Below, piece after piece: positions 40,967 through 49,813 of a DNA stretch of 64,000 nucleotides (the first letter of the stretch is position 1; each line of letters starts with the position of its first letter). The notes under the pieces are model-generated. The model saw only the letters and a program-made list of their open reading frames with translations. It did no database searches and was not told the origin of the DNA. The stretch spans positions 2,480,001-2,544,000 of the forward strand of contig NZ_VFRA01000001.1 in the NCBI RefSeq assembly GCF_006788895.1. Direction: 5' to 3'. Source of the stretch: Rhodoglobus vestalii (GTDB taxonomy: Bacteria; Actinomycetota; Actinomycetes; Actinomycetales; Microbacteriaceae). The translations under genes were made by a program, and so were the position numbers.

Positions 40967-43093
40967 ATGTCTCGCTTCAGGACCTTCATCACAGCGCGGC
41001 GCACCTCCTGGATAGTTCTCGTTGCGGCGCTTGTCGCAGCGGGAGCAATTTTTGCTGCCGGAACCGGCAACGAAGAAGGAACGCTCCCGGGGGTCGGGCT
41101 GCCAGACTCGGCCGAATCGGCTCAAGCCGCTGCCGCAGCTGAAGACCTCCCCGGTTCTGACTCCACCGTCGCGTTGCTGGTCTTCAGCCGCGATGGCGAA
41201 ACACTCAGCGACAGCGACACTGCGGCCGTTAGCGCTGCAGCCGAGTCCCTCAGTGATCTTTCGGCAGAGGGTTTCGTGCCGCCGCCCGCGTTCTCTGATG
41301 ACGGAACGACGGCACTCGTGACCGTTCCTCTCGAGAAGCTTTCCGAAGCAGGGGAGCAGGCGGAACGCGCCGACGAGATTCGCGCGGAGGCAAATTCGAG
41401 CCTCCCCAGTGGGCTCGAAGCCCTCCTCAGCGGCCCGGAAGGATTCGCCGTCGACATCGCCGCCGTGTTCGATGGGGCCAACTTCACTCTCCTGCTGACC
41501 ACCGTCATTGTTGTCGCCGTTCTGCTGCTGGTCACCTATCGCAGTCCCTGGTTGTGGCTCGTTCCCTTGGTTGTCGTGGGCACTGCTGACGGTCTCGCCG
41601 GAATCGTCGCCGCCCGGGTTGCTGCGCTTGCCGGCATCCAGTTGGATGCTTCGGTCACCGGCATTCTGTCGGTACTTGTCTTTGGTGCCGGAACCAACTA
41701 CGCGCTGCTGCTGATTGCCCGATACCGGGATGAACTTCGTCTCGTTGAGGACCGTCGTGAGGCAATGTCGCGGGCACTCCGCGGAGCCGGCCCCGCCATC
41801 ATCGCCAGCGGCGGAACCGTAGTGTTGGCGTTGCTCACGCTCGCTTTCGCTGAGCTTCAGGGCAACCGCGCGCTTGGCATCGCGTGTGCAACAGGTGTGG
41901 TCATTGCGATGATCTTTGCCCTGGTCGTATTGCCTGCAGCGCTTGTGCTCTTTGGCCGCGGACTCTTTTGGCCCTACATTCCGAAGTTTGGCAGTGAGGG
42001 AAGCGCCGAACGCGGTGTTTGGCACAAGCTTGGTGTCTTCGTTTCTCAGAAACCCGTCGCGGTCGCCATTCTGGGCGCTGTCGTTCTTGGCGCTCTCTCA
42101 TTGGGCGTTCCGCAGATCAAGATCGGGCTGTCGCAGACTGAGAGCTTTACGCAGGTTCCCGAAGCGGTTCAGGGTCAGGACATCATTGCGGATGCATTCC
42201 CTGCCGGGAGCGGTTCACCCGCGTCGGTGGTTGTGGATTCTGACTACGCCGACGAAGTTGCTCAGGCGGCCGAAGGCGTTAATGGTGTCGATTCGGTCCG
42301 CATCGGCGAAAGCACCGCCACGATTACCCAGATCTCTGTGGTGCTGGATGATGCAGCAGAAACTGAGGCATCGTTCGCCGCGATCGAAGCACTTCGCTCG
42401 GAGCTCTCAACAATCGATGGTGCCAACGCGCTTGTGGGGGGCTTAGATGCTCAAGCACTTGATGTGGAGCGAGCTCAGCAGGCAGATCAGGATCTTGTGA
42501 TTCCGCTCATCCTGGGGTTGGTCTTTATTGTTCTTGTCATCCTGCTTCGCTCTTTGGTGGCACCGATCGTGCTCTTGCTGACGGTGGTGGCGTCCTTCTT
42601 CGCCAGCCTCGGAGCGAGTTGGTTGCTCTTCGAGTCAGTATTCGGCTTCCCCGCGATTGACACCAATGTTGTCTTGTTTAGTTTCCTGTTCTTGGTTGCG
42701 CTGGGCGTTGACTACAACATCTTCCTTGTGACCCGTGCTCGCGAGGAGGCTCTTGAGCACGGCACACGCGTCGGGATGATCCGAGCGCTGGCATCCACGG
42801 GTGGGGTGATCACGAGCGCGGGTATTCTTCTCGCCGCGGTGTTCGCGGTGCTTGGTGTACTGCCGCTGATCACGCTCACCCAGATCGGCATCATCGTGTG
42901 CATTGGTGTGCTGCTCGACACCTTGCTCGTTCGTACCGTCATTGTGCCGTCGCTCGCGTTCATCGCCGGCGAGAAGTTCTGGTGGCCGGGTCGTGCGATT
43001 TTGGTGAGCGCCGAGGTGAGCACGTCGGACCAGTCAGCGCCGAAGCATGCGGCACCGAAGCACACCGCAGGGAAGCACACGGTGGATCACTAG
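40967..43093 (+). CDS. MMPL/RND family transporter
   Basis: The 708-residue protein has the MMPL layout: one N-terminal helix, an extracellular loop, a block of membrane helices, a second extracellular loop and a second block. Conserved proton-relay-type segments include VFGAGTNYALLLIARYRDEL and FLVALGVDYNIFLVTRAREEA. Actinobacterial MMPLs export lipids or drugs. AGAAGGAG precedes the ATG. Divergence from a MarR gene suggests inducible efflux. The C-terminus has a short His/Lys/Ala repeat (KHAAPKHTAGKHT). Confidence 0.92.
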   Translation: MSRFRTFITARRTSWIVLVAALVAAGAIFAAGTGNEEGTLPGVGLPDSAESAQAAAAAEDLPGSDSTVALLVFSRDGETLSDSDTAAVSAAAESLSDLSAEGFVPPPAFSDDGTTALVTVPLEKLSEAGEQAERADEIRAEANSSLPSGLEALLSGPEGFAVDIAAVFDGANFTLLLTTVIVVAVLLLVTYRSPWLWLVPLVVVGTADGLAGIVAARVAALAGIQLDASVTGILSVLVFGAGTNYALLLIARYRDELRLVEDRREAMSRALRGAGPAIIASGGTVVLALLTLAFAELQGNRALGIACATGVVIAMIFALVVLPAALVLFGRGLFWPYIPKFGSEGSAERGVWHKLGVFVSQKPVAVAILGAVVLGALSLGVPQIKIGLSQTESFTQVPEAVQGQDIIADAFPAGSGSPASVVVDSDYADEVAQAAEGVNGVDSVRIGESTATITQISVVLDDAAETEASFAAIEALRSELSTIDGANALVGGLDAQALDVERAQQADQDLVIPLILGLVFIVLVILLRSLVAPIVLLLTVVASFFASLGASWLLFESVFGFPAIDTNVVLFSFLFLVALGVDYNIFLVTRAREEALEHGTRVGMIRALASTGGVITSAGILLAAVFAVLGVLPLITLTQIGIIVCIGVLLDTLLVRTVIVPSLAFIAGEKFWWPGRAILVSAEVSTSDQSAPKHAAPKHTAGKHTVDH

Positions 43094-43107
43094 TCGGTAG
43101 TCAGCGG

Positions 43108-43602
43108 TTACGGTGGCGCTCGCGTCGGCAGCAGCACGGCGCGAGGGATTTCGCTCAGGTAGTTGAGCGGCGACACGTAGTCGCCATCGAGACGCACCCC
43201 GAAGTGCAGGCATATGCTCACACAGTGGCCTGCCTGCACTTCGCCGATTACCTGGCCCCGAGATACCGCATCTCCGCGTGTGAGGGTGCTTGTCACCGGC
43301 TCATAGCTGGAAATTAGCCCATTTGGATGCCGTATCGAGAGAACGGGGCGGTCGACGACGGTGCCGACGAAGTGCACGACACCGGCGGTAGGAGCCCGTG
43401 CTTCAGTGATTAGCCCCACAGCGATGTCGATACCCCGATGGCCGGCGGAGTAGGGAGTCTCTGGCGCAATGTAGGGCCGAACGATCGGATGCGGATCCGC
43501 AACAGGCCAATCCCACGTAGTCGCTGACGCACCACGTGCCGCCGTCCCGCTGAGAGTGACTAGAGCCAGCGAGAGAAGTGTGCAGACAACAGTTCGAATC
43601 AT
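43108..43602 (-). CDS. M23 (LytM) family peptidase-like secreted protein
   Basis: The 164-residue protein has a signal peptide (about 25 residues) and a compact LytM domain. HRGIDIA supplies the first metal His and Asp. The usual HLH motif is CLHFGV here, so its first His is Cys, and another Cys is in GHCVSIC, a pattern I associate with the actinobacterial M23 copy next to rpsB. It could be a degenerate regulator or scaffold rather than an active peptidoglycan hydrolase. Divergent from rpsB. Confidence 0.85.
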   Translation of the reverse strand: MIRTVVCTLLSLALVTLSGTAARGASATTWDWPVADPHPIVRPYIAPETPYSAGHRGIDIAVGLITEARAPTAGVVHFVGTVVDRPVLSIRHPNGLISSYEPVTSTLTRGDAVSRGQVIGEVQAGHCVSICLHFGVRLDGDYVSPLNYLSEIPRAVLLPTRAPP

Positions 43603-43921
43603 CCATCAACCATGGGTGATTGTGCGGCAGCGCAACCAAAAACTTTCTAGTGCGCGATTGTCGTCGTCGGTGATCAGCCTGTGGGGGAGCGATGGTATGA
43701 TTCTTTTAGCACTGCGTGTATTCGCAGTGACTACGCGTGCCTCGCCGCGGTACAACTACCGCAGCATACGGCCACTATCTCCACTCAGTCCCCTCTCGTG
43801 CAGTGTTGCGATGGGGCGGAGGTATGCCCGGGCACCAGGATTCGCGCCGACCGGTCGCGAGTATTAACTGAGAAGGCCGCTGATGCCGAGGGCAGCAGTG
43901 CGCCAGAAAAGGAGAACGGCC
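43603..43921 (+). promoter_or_regulatory. Upstream/leader region of rpsB
   Basis: This 319-bp gap between the divergent M23 gene and rpsB has no convincing gene. TATGAT at 43696-43701 is a plausible -10 box for rpsB. It would leave a leader of about 215 bases that contains a perfect 6-bp hairpin (43747-43752 with 43757-43762, loop CAAC). A long leader suits S2-mediated autoregulation, but I cannot match it to a known S2 leader. Confidence 0.4.
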
Positions 43922-44944
43922 ATGGCCGTCGTAACCATCCGCCAGCTGCTCGACAGCGGCGTGCACTTCGGACACCAGACTCGTCGTTGGAACCCGAAAA
44001 TGAAGCGCTTTATTCTGACCGAGCGCTCAGGCAGCCACATCATCGACCTTCAGCAGTCACTTGCTCACATCGACGCGACGTATGACTACGTCAAGGAGAC
44101 GGTCGCCCACGGCGGAACCATCCTCTTCGTTGGTACCAAGAAGCAGGCACAGGGCACCATTGCAGAGCAGGCTCAGCGCGTGGGTCAGCCCTACGTCAAC
44201 CAGCGCTGGCTCGGCGGGCTCCTCACCAACTTCCAGACGGTTTCCAAGCGCCTTGCTCGCATGAAGGAGCTCGAAGAGGTCGACTTCGATGACACCACAC
44301 GTGGTTTCACCAAGAAGGAACTGCTCATTCAGAAGCGCGAGCTGACGAAACTGCAGAAAAGCCTCGGTGGAATCCGTAACCTTACGAAGACCCCCTCCGC
44401 TATCTGGATCGTCGACACCAAGAAAGAGCACCTCGCAATCGACGAAGCTCACAAGCTCGGCATCCCGGTTATCGCGATCCTCGACACCAACTGCGACCCC
44501 GACGACGTGGCCTACCCGATCCCGGGCAATGACGACGCGATCCGTTCGGTTGGCCTCCTCACCCGCATCGTCGCTGACGCTGCTGCTGAGGGACTCATCC
44601 AGCGTCACCAGAAGCCGGAAGAGGGCAAAGAAGTAGAGCCCATGGCTGCGTGGGAAGCTGAGCTTCTTGGCCAGGCCGACACAGACGCCAAGGCTGAAGA
44701 GCCCGCCAAGGTCGAGAAGGCTGAAGAGCCCGCCAAGGTCGAGAAGGTCGAAGAGCCCGCCAAGGTCGAGAAGGCTGAAGAGCCCGCCAAGGCCGAGAAG
44801 GCTGAAGAGCCCGCCGAGGTCGAGAAGGTCGAAGAGCCCGCCAAGACCGGCAAGGACGAAGCGAAAGCAGCAAAGCCTGCTGCCAAGCCCGCAGCAAAGA
44901 AGCCCGCCGCGAAGGCCGCTGACGCAGCCGACGACAAGAAGTAA
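43922..44944 (+). CDS. rpsB: 30S ribosomal protein S2 with repetitive charged tail
   Basis: The 340-residue protein begins [20 protein letters not shown] and has a complete S2 domain over roughly 1-245. The tail of about 85 residues contains six 9-residue units (AEEPAKVEK type) followed by Ala/Lys/Pro-rich sequence. AAAAGGAG precedes the ATG at 43922; the in-frame GTG-type extension upstream was rejected because it passes through that site. Charged S2 tails are common in Actinobacteria, but this one is organised as a recent tandem array. tsf follows after 12 bp. Confidence 0.96.
   Translation: MAVVTIRQLLDSGVHFGHQTRRWNPKMKRFILTERSGSHIIDLQQSLAHIDATYDYVKETVAHGGTILFVGTKKQAQGTIAEQAQRVGQPYVNQRWLGGLLTNFQTVSKRLARMKELEEVDFDDTTRGFTKKELLIQKRELTKLQKSLGGIRNLTKTPSAIWIVDTKKEHLAIDEAHKLGIPVIAILDTNCDPDDVAYPIPGNDDAIRSVGLLTRIVADAAAEGLIQRHQKPEEGKEVEPMAAWEAELLGQADTDAKAEEPAKVEKAEEPAKVEKVEEPAKVEKAEEPAKAEKAEEPAEVEKVEEPAKTGKDEAKAAKPAAKPAAKKPAAKAADAADDKK
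44693..44854 (+). repeat. Six 27-bp tandem repeats in the rpsB 3' coding region
   Basis: Six contiguous 27-bp units (consensus GCTGAAGAGCCCGCCAAGGT followed by CGAGAAG) encode the nine-residue block AEEPAKVEK. Units differ at a few positions (GTC for GCT in units 3 and 6; changes in units 4-6). Their near identity at the DNA level indicates recent expansion by slippage or unequal crossing over. Confidence 0.92.
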
Positions 44945-44956
44945 GGATTCGAAACA

Positions 44957-45784
44957 ATGGCAGACTTTAGTCTCGAAGACCTCAAGACCCTGCGTGAGCG
45001 CCTCGGCACCGGCATGGTCGAAACCAAGAACGCGCTCGTTGAAGCCGGCGGTGACCTCGATAAGGCCACCGAGCTGCTGCGCTTGCGCGGCGCTAAGAGC
45101 AACGCCAAGCGTTCTGACCGCTCCACCAGCGAGGGCCTCATCGCTGCACAGTCTTCTGGTGCAACAACGACCATCATTGAGCTCGCCTGCGAGACCGATT
45201 TCGTTGCAAAGAGTGACAAGTTCGTGGCGCTCGGCGAGGCTGTTGCTGCTGCCGTCGCCGCTGCTGGTGCATCAACCGTTGAGGAAGGTCTTGCGGCATC
45301 CGCAGGATCGTCTTCGGTTGAGCAGCTCATCAGCGACGAAGCCGCGATCCTCGGTGAAAAGTTCGAACTTCGTCGTCTCGTTACGCTCGAGGGCAACTCG
45401 TTTGAGGTGTACCTGCACCGCACGAACAAGGACCTCCCGCCGCAGGTTGGCGTTGTCGTTGCGTACACGGGTGGCGATGCAGAAACCGCTCGTGGAATTG
45501 CCCAGCACATTTCGTTCGCTGCGCCCACGTACCTCTCACGTGATGACGTTCCGACAGATGATGTCGAGAATGAGCGTCGCATAGTTGAGGAGATCAGCCG
45601 CGGAGAGGGTAAGCCCGATGCTGCGCTCCCTAAAATCGTAGAGGGCCGTCTTGGGGCGTTCTTCAAGCAGGTCGCCCTGCTTGACCAAGACTATGCCCGC
45701 GACAATAAGGTGTCGATCGCTAAGGTCGCCGCTGACGCGGGCATCACCGTTACTGGTTTTACACGTTTCAAGGTAGGCGCCTAA
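44957..45784 (+). CDS. tsf: Elongation factor Ts
   Basis: The 275-residue protein begins MADFSLEDLKTLRERLGTGM, with the TDFVAKSD nucleotide-exchange motif (CETDFVAKSDKF), two core subdomains and a C-terminal module (VSIAKVAADAGITVTGFTRF). It recycles EF-Tu-GDP. A strong terminator follows, ending the rpsB-tsf transcript. Confidence 0.97.
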   Translation: MADFSLEDLKTLRERLGTGMVETKNALVEAGGDLDKATELLRLRGAKSNAKRSDRSTSEGLIAAQSSGATTTIIELACETDFVAKSDKFVALGEAVAAAVAAAGASTVEEGLAASAGSSSVEQLISDEAAILGEKFELRRLVTLEGNSFEVYLHRTNKDLPPQVGVVVAYTGGDAETARGIAQHISFAAPTYLSRDDVPTDDVENERRIVEEISRGEGKPDAALPKIVEGRLGAFFKQVALLDQDYARDNKVSIAKVAADAGITVTGFTRFKVGA

Positions 45785-45793
45785 CACGCATGC

Positions 45794-45833
45794 TGCGAAA
45801 GGCCCGGGGCGAGTGCGCCTCGGGCCTTTCGCA
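45794..45833 (+). terminator. Strong terminator hairpin after tsf
   Basis: TGCGAAAGGCCCG (45794-45806) pairs perfectly with 45821-45833 over 13 bp, starting nine bases past the tsf stop. The AAAGG...CCTTT edges make it a good intrinsic terminator. Confidence 0.8.
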
Positions 45834-45949
45834 TGCCAGGCAACGTTGTGCTAGCGAGCGATCTCATTGCGGCGAATTCGCTGTGCGCAACGGCTGAACG
45901 CCGGGCAACCCCATAACCTGTAGATGATGACCACGAACGAAAGAAGACG

Positions 45950-46663
45950 ATGACAACACAACGCAAACGCCGGGTGCTGCTGAAGCTGTCGGGAGAAGCC
46001 TTCGGCGGTGGCCAACTCGGTGTCAATCCCGATGTCGTGTCGGCGCTAGCCAAAGAGATCGCTGCCGCTTCTGCAGAGGTCGAAATCGCGATCGTTGTTG
46101 GTGGTGGAAACTTCTTCCGCGGTGCAGAACTCAGCCAGCGTGGAATGGATCGAGGTCGGGCTGACTACATGGGCATGCTGGGTACTGTCATGAACGCCCT
46201 TGCCCTGCAAGATTTCCTTGAGCAGGCAGGCGTTGCAACCCGGGTTCAGTCGGCTATTGCAATGACTCAGGTTGCTGAGCCGTACATCCCCTTACGTGCT
46301 GAACGCCATCTCGAGAAGGGTCGCGTTGTGATCTTCGGTGCGGGTGCAGGGCTTCCCTACTTCTCGACCGATACGGTCGCAGCGCAGCGCGCTCTTGAGA
46401 TCGGCGCAGAAGAAGTGCTGGTGGCCAAAAACGGTGTCGACGGCGTTTACGATGCAGACCCCCGCAGCAATCCGGATGCTCGCAAGCTTGATTCGATCAG
46501 CTTTCAAGATGCGCTTGTACAGGGCCTCAAAGTTGTCGACTCCACCGCTTTTAGCCTCTGCATGGACAACTCTATGCCGATGCTTGTTTTCGGGATGGAG
46601 CCGGCAGGAAACCTCACGCGAGCAATCGTTGGGGAGCAGATCGGAACCCGCGTTCACGGCTAA
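45950..46663 (+). CDS. pyrH: UMP kinase
   Basis: The 237-residue protein has [11 protein letters not shown] at the N-terminus, [10 protein letters not shown], the [19 protein letters not shown] allosteric/substrate segment and [14 protein letters not shown] near the ATP site. It makes UDP from UMP. An AAGAAG-type box precedes the ATG. It is followed by frr after 124 bp. Confidence 0.97.
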   Translation: MTTQRKRRVLLKLSGEAFGGGQLGVNPDVVSALAKEIAAASAEVEIAIVVGGGNFFRGAELSQRGMDRGRADYMGMLGTVMNALALQDFLEQAGVATRVQSAIAMTQVAEPYIPLRAERHLEKGRVVIFGAGAGLPYFSTDTVAAQRALEIGAEEVLVAKNGVDGVYDADPRSNPDARKLDSISFQDALVQGLKVVDSTAFSLCMDNSMPMLVFGMEPAGNLTRAIVGEQIGTRVHG

Positions 46664-46787
46664 CGCCCCCGACGTCTGGCCGGAATGGGTCGACTAGTTG
46701 TGACCCGAAGCCATCACCCCCGAGCGTTCGCGAGCAGTCGCCACGGTGACTGCACGCTAAACTCGGCTGAGACTAAAAGGAGTACCT

Positions 46788-47339
46788 GTGATCAGTGATG
46801 TTCTAGCCGAGGCTAGCGAAAAGATGGATAAGGCTGTCGAAGCTGCCAAAGACGACTTCGGCACAGTGCGCACTGGTCGTGCCAACCCAGCGCTTTTTCA
46901 AAAGGTGCTCGTCGACTACTATGGAACGCCCACGCCGCTGCAGCAGCTCGCGTCGATGGTGAATCAGGAGGCACGCACGCTTCTCATCACCCCATTCGAC
47001 AAGTCTGCGCTCAAAGATATCGAGAAGGCCATCGCTGGGGCCCACCACTTGGGTGCCAGTGTCGGCAACGATGGCAGCGTTATCCGTGCCACACTGCCGG
47101 AGCTAACCGAAGAACGTCGTAAAGATTTCGTCAAGATCGTTCGGGATAAAGCAGAGCAGGCTCGAGTGTCTCTGCGAAACGTGCGCCGCAAAGCTAAAGA
47201 CGATTTGGATTCTCTCACCGAGGTTGGTGAAGATGAGATTGCGCGCGCCGAGAAGGAACTCGAAGCGAGCACCAAAGCGCACGTAGACGCGATTGACGAC
47301 GCTCTCAAACGCAAAGAGACTGAGCTGCTCGAGGTCTGA
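46788..47339 (+). CDS. frr: Ribosome recycling factor
   Basis: The 183-residue two-domain protein has the RRF signatures [20 protein letters not shown] and [29 protein letters not shown] precedes the GTG. It splits post-termination ribosomes with EF-G. The stop overlaps the cdsA start by one base (TGATG). Confidence 0.97.
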   Translation: MISDVLAEASEKMDKAVEAAKDDFGTVRTGRANPALFQKVLVDYYGTPTPLQQLASMVNQEARTLLITPFDKSALKDIEKAIAGAHHLGASVGNDGSVIRATLPELTEERRKDFVKIVRDKAEQARVSLRNVRRKAKDDLDSLTEVGEDEIARAEKELEASTKAHVDAIDDALKRKETELLEV

Positions 47340-48214
47340 TGGTTTCCGAATTTGAAGCTCAGGTTCGCGCAACGAACGACAAGATCAACGCCCGTACGGG
47401 GCGTAATTTGGCGATGGCGCTCACCGTGGGCCTCGCACTGGGTCTCTCCCTGTTGTTCAGCCTGATCTTCGTCAAAGAGCTGTACATGCTCTTTGCTGGT
47501 GTTCTCGTGGCCTTCACGGCGTTTGAGTTGGCCAGCGCACTGCGGTTCGCTGGGCTCAACATTCCGCGCCTTCCCACGGTCATCGCCGCCGTTGCGGTAG
47601 TGCCGGCATCGTTTTATTGGCTCGCTGAGGGCCAGTGGTATGTCACGCTTGCGGGGATCGCCTTCGTAGGGTTGTGGAGACTCGTCGAGCTAGTGCGTCC
47701 CAGCCACCGCACCTCTGCGCGCGCCGTGCTGAGGGACTTGGGTGCTGGCGTCTTTGTGATGCTCTATATCGCTTTCTTGGCAAGCTTCACTGTGCTGCTC
47801 ACCGCTCAAGACGGCGGTGAATGGTGGACCCTGGCGCTGCTCATTGTCGTGGTCGTGAGTGATATCGGTGCCTATGCCAGTGGGCTCTCGTTCGGAAAGC
47901 ATCCGATGGCGCCGACTATCAGCCCCAATAAGACGTGGGAGGGTTTTGCGGGCGCCGCTGCCGCCTCGGTCCTCGCTGGAGTGCTCTTGGCTCTCTTCAT
48001 GATCGATCAGCCCGTGTGGGTCGGCATCATCTTTGGTCTCGTCATTTTAGGCACCGCCACCATGGGAGATCTTGCGGAATCACTGATCAAGCGTGACTTG
48101 GGAATTAAAGACATCAGCACGTGGCTTCCCGGGCACGGAGGGTTCCTTGACCGTGTCGATTCCTCGTTACTGTCGGCTGCCGCCGGCTATGCGCTGTTTC
48201 TTATCTTTGCGTAG
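47339..48214 (+). CDS. cdsA: Phosphatidate cytidylyltransferase
   Basis: The 291-residue membrane protein has about eight helices and the CDP-diacylglycerol synthase signature in the second half (SPNKTWEGFAGA, then GDLAESLIKRDLGIKD and LPGHGGFLDRVDS). It makes CDP-diacylglycerol for phospholipid synthesis. The N-terminal 25 residues are hydrophilic. Translationally coupled to frr. Confidence 0.95.
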   Translation: MVSEFEAQVRATNDKINARTGRNLAMALTVGLALGLSLLFSLIFVKELYMLFAGVLVAFTAFELASALRFAGLNIPRLPTVIAAVAVVPASFYWLAEGQWYVTLAGIAFVGLWRLVELVRPSHRTSARAVLRDLGAGVFVMLYIAFLASFTVLLTAQDGGEWWTLALLIVVVVSDIGAYASGLSFGKHPMAPTISPNKTWEGFAGAAAASVLAGVLLALFMIDQPVWVGIIFGLVILGTATMGDLAESLIKRDLGIKDISTWLPGHGGFLDRVDSSLLSAAAGYALFLIFA

Positions 48215-48216
48215 GG

Positions 48217-48222
48217 CACAAT
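48217..48222 (+). promoter_or_regulatory. Possible -10 box (CACAAT) of the DivIVA-repeat gene
   Basis: CACAAT lies six bases before the GTG at 48229. The first base deviates from TANNNT, so confidence is low. Confidence 0.3.
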
Positions 48223-48228
48223 AGAACC

Positions 48229-48780
48229 GTGAGCACCACTTTCCCCCGTACCCGCAAGTCGAAACTAGGTTATAACGTCGATCAAGTGGAGGACTTCCTT
48301 GAAGAGGCTCGAAGTGCCTACACCTCTGAGCGAACCGACGCGGCCGTGGTTTCGTCTCGCACCATCCGTACGCTCGCTTTTGCGATGCAAAAAGGCGGAT
48401 ATTCGCCGATTCACGTTGATTCTGCCTTAGAGCGGCTCGAAGATGCGTTTGCGTCGCGAGAGCGTGATCGCTCAATCACAGAGCTCGGTGAGTCCGCATG
48501 GTATGCGAACGCTCGGTCTGAGGCGCAAGAAATTCTCAATCGCCTCGCACGGCCGAGGGGCAAGAAATTTTCGCGCGTAAGCTCATTCACCATCGGATAC
48601 TCCGTCAAAGACGTCGACATGTTTGCCGACGAACTGGCCAGCTATTTTCACAGTGGTGCGCCCCTGACCATTGATCGTGTGCGCACGGCCGCCTTCCGCA
48701 GCACGAAGGGTGGCTATCGTGAATCTCAGATAGATCACCTGCTGGACGCCGTAATCGATGTCATGCTTGCGGTGCGCTAG
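48229..48780 (+). CDS. DivIVA domain repeat protein
   Basis: This 183-residue protein contains two copies of a short DivIVA-like motif. The first is LGYNVDQVEDFLEEARSAY near residue 13 and the second is IGYSVKDVDMFADELASYF near residue 122, each followed by a helix with RTIRTLAF or RTAAFRSTKGGY. It lacks the long coiled coil of true DivIVA. It follows cdsA by 14 bp. A role at curved membranes or poles is inferred from the motif only. Confidence 0.8.
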   Translation: MSTTFPRTRKSKLGYNVDQVEDFLEEARSAYTSERTDAAVVSSRTIRTLAFAMQKGGYSPIHVDSALERLEDAFASRERDRSITELGESAWYANARSEAQEILNRLARPRGKKFSRVSSFTIGYSVKDVDMFADELASYFHSGAPLTIDRVRTAAFRSTKGGYRESQIDHLLDAVIDVMLAVR

Positions 48781-48824
48781 TTCTTTCTGGTTTTTCAGGT
48801 CCGTGGGCTAACGTTGCTAACACT

Positions 48825-49472
48825 GTGGTCAAAAACTCGCGAACGGCAATTCTCCGCGCTCAGGCTCGAAGTCAGGGCGCGGACACTTCTGGGCGCCACA
48901 AACGTTCCTCATGGAGCCTGCCGATCTTCGCATCCATCGCCAGTTTGGGTTTTGTCGCAACCTTCATGATGGTCCCCGCGAACCCGGTGAGTATGGTGTC
49001 AGCGGCGGGTTTGCCTGCGAATGAGGTTGAGCGTGCTGAGGTGCAGTCGCTCACTGTCGCCGAAGGTTTTGTGAACAAAATTGATCGCGACAAGCTCGCT
49101 ACTAAAGAGATCGTTAACGAGCCGGTTCTTCCGCCGGCCCCCATCGCGCCGGCGGCAGGGTCGCCAGACCCGGGTACCGCTCAAGCTATCGCGCAGTCAA
49201 TGCTCTCCGCGCGCGGCTTGGGGGCCGACCAATACAGCTGTCTTGTTAGCCTCTGGAATGGCGAATCAGGGTGGAACGTCTACGCGATGAATCCGTCGAG
49301 TGGTGCGTACGGCATCCCACAGGCTTTACCGGGAAGCAAGATGGCGTCGGCTGGCGCTGACTGGGCCACCAACCCCGCAACTCAGATCGCGTGGGGTCTG
49401 AGCTACATTGAAGGTCGCTATGCCACTCCCTGCGGCGCTTGGGCTTACGCGGAGAATAACGGCTGGTATTAG
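48825..49472 (+). CDS. Secreted lytic-transglycosylase-like protein
   Basis: The 215-residue protein has a basic N-terminus, one membrane/signal helix (about residues 32-50, LPIFASIASLGFVATFMM) and a C-terminal lysozyme-like domain. The catalytic Glu is in LWNGESGWNVYAMNPSSGAYGIPQALPGSKMA (read as two segments), followed by WGLSYIEGRYATPCGAWAY. It resembles actinobacterial aggregation-promoting/transglycosylase proteins that cut peptidoglycan. GTG start; no strong ribosome-binding site. Confidence 0.85.
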   Translation: MVKNSRTAILRAQARSQGADTSGRHKRSSWSLPIFASIASLGFVATFMMVPANPVSMVSAAGLPANEVERAEVQSLTVAEGFVNKIDRDKLATKEIVNEPVLPPAPIAPAAGSPDPGTAQAIAQSMLSARGLGADQYSCLVSLWNGESGWNVYAMNPSSGAYGIPQALPGSKMASAGADWATNPATQIAWGLSYIEGRYATPCGAWAYAENNGWY

Positions 49473-49491
49473 GTCAGTGCGATCGAACGCA

Positions 49492-49497
49492 TAAGCT
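49492..49497 (+). promoter_or_regulatory. Putative -10 box (TAAGCT) of the gene at 49504
   Basis: TAAGCT is six bases before the ATG at 49504. The spacer GGAACC gives no Shine-Dalgarno at a usable distance. Confidence 0.4.
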
Positions 49498-49503
49498 GGA
49501 ACC

Positions 49504-49803
49504 ATGCCTCGTTCGAATCGACCCCGCGGCCGGCGGCGCGCCAACGGTGATGATGGCGCCGACCTGAATCAGGTGCTGTATGGCTCGCGTCGCACGGAAC
49601 ACAAATCTGACGGTGAGTGGAACATACAGCCGATCTCGGCGGGCAATGCCGCCAAAACCTACACGTGCCCCGGATGCTCCCAACTGATCTCTGCAGGAGT
49701 TGCGCACACGGTAACCTGGCGCGCTGACGGCATTATGGGTGCGGCCGACGATCTTGCGGCGCGTCGTCATTGGCACCAGCACTGCTGGAAGATCAGATTG
49801 TGA
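49504..49803 (+). CDS. Small conserved actinobacterial zinc-ribbon-like protein
   Basis: The 99-residue basic protein has a CPGC pair and a later HWHQHC, a likely treble-clef or zinc-ribbon site. Relatives in Actinobacteria are often called ATP/GTP-binding protein, but no P-loop exists here. The N-terminus is Arg-rich (PRSNRPRGRRR). The function is unknown. The hydrolase gene follows after 10 bp. Confidence 0.8.
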   Translation: MPRSNRPRGRRRANGDDGADLNQVLYGSRRTEHKSDGEWNIQPISAGNAAKTYTCPGCSQLISAGVAHTVTWRADGIMGAADDLAARRHWHQHCWKIRL

Positions 49804-49813
49804 GAGCTAGCCT

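Noticed and set aside
40922-42025. 367-codon minus-strand frame opposite the MMPL gene
   Set aside because: Gln/Arg/Gly/Asp-rich shadow composition; MMPL is clearly the coding frame.
43603-43921. Short frames upstream of rpsB as a leader peptide or small gene
   Set aside because: None has a ribosome-binding site or conserved-looking composition; the region is better read as promoter and leader.
44605-45666. 353-codon minus-strand frame opposite rpsB and tsf
   Set aside because: Shadow of two certain translation genes; Ser/Arg/Ala-biased with repeats mirroring the rpsB minisatellite.
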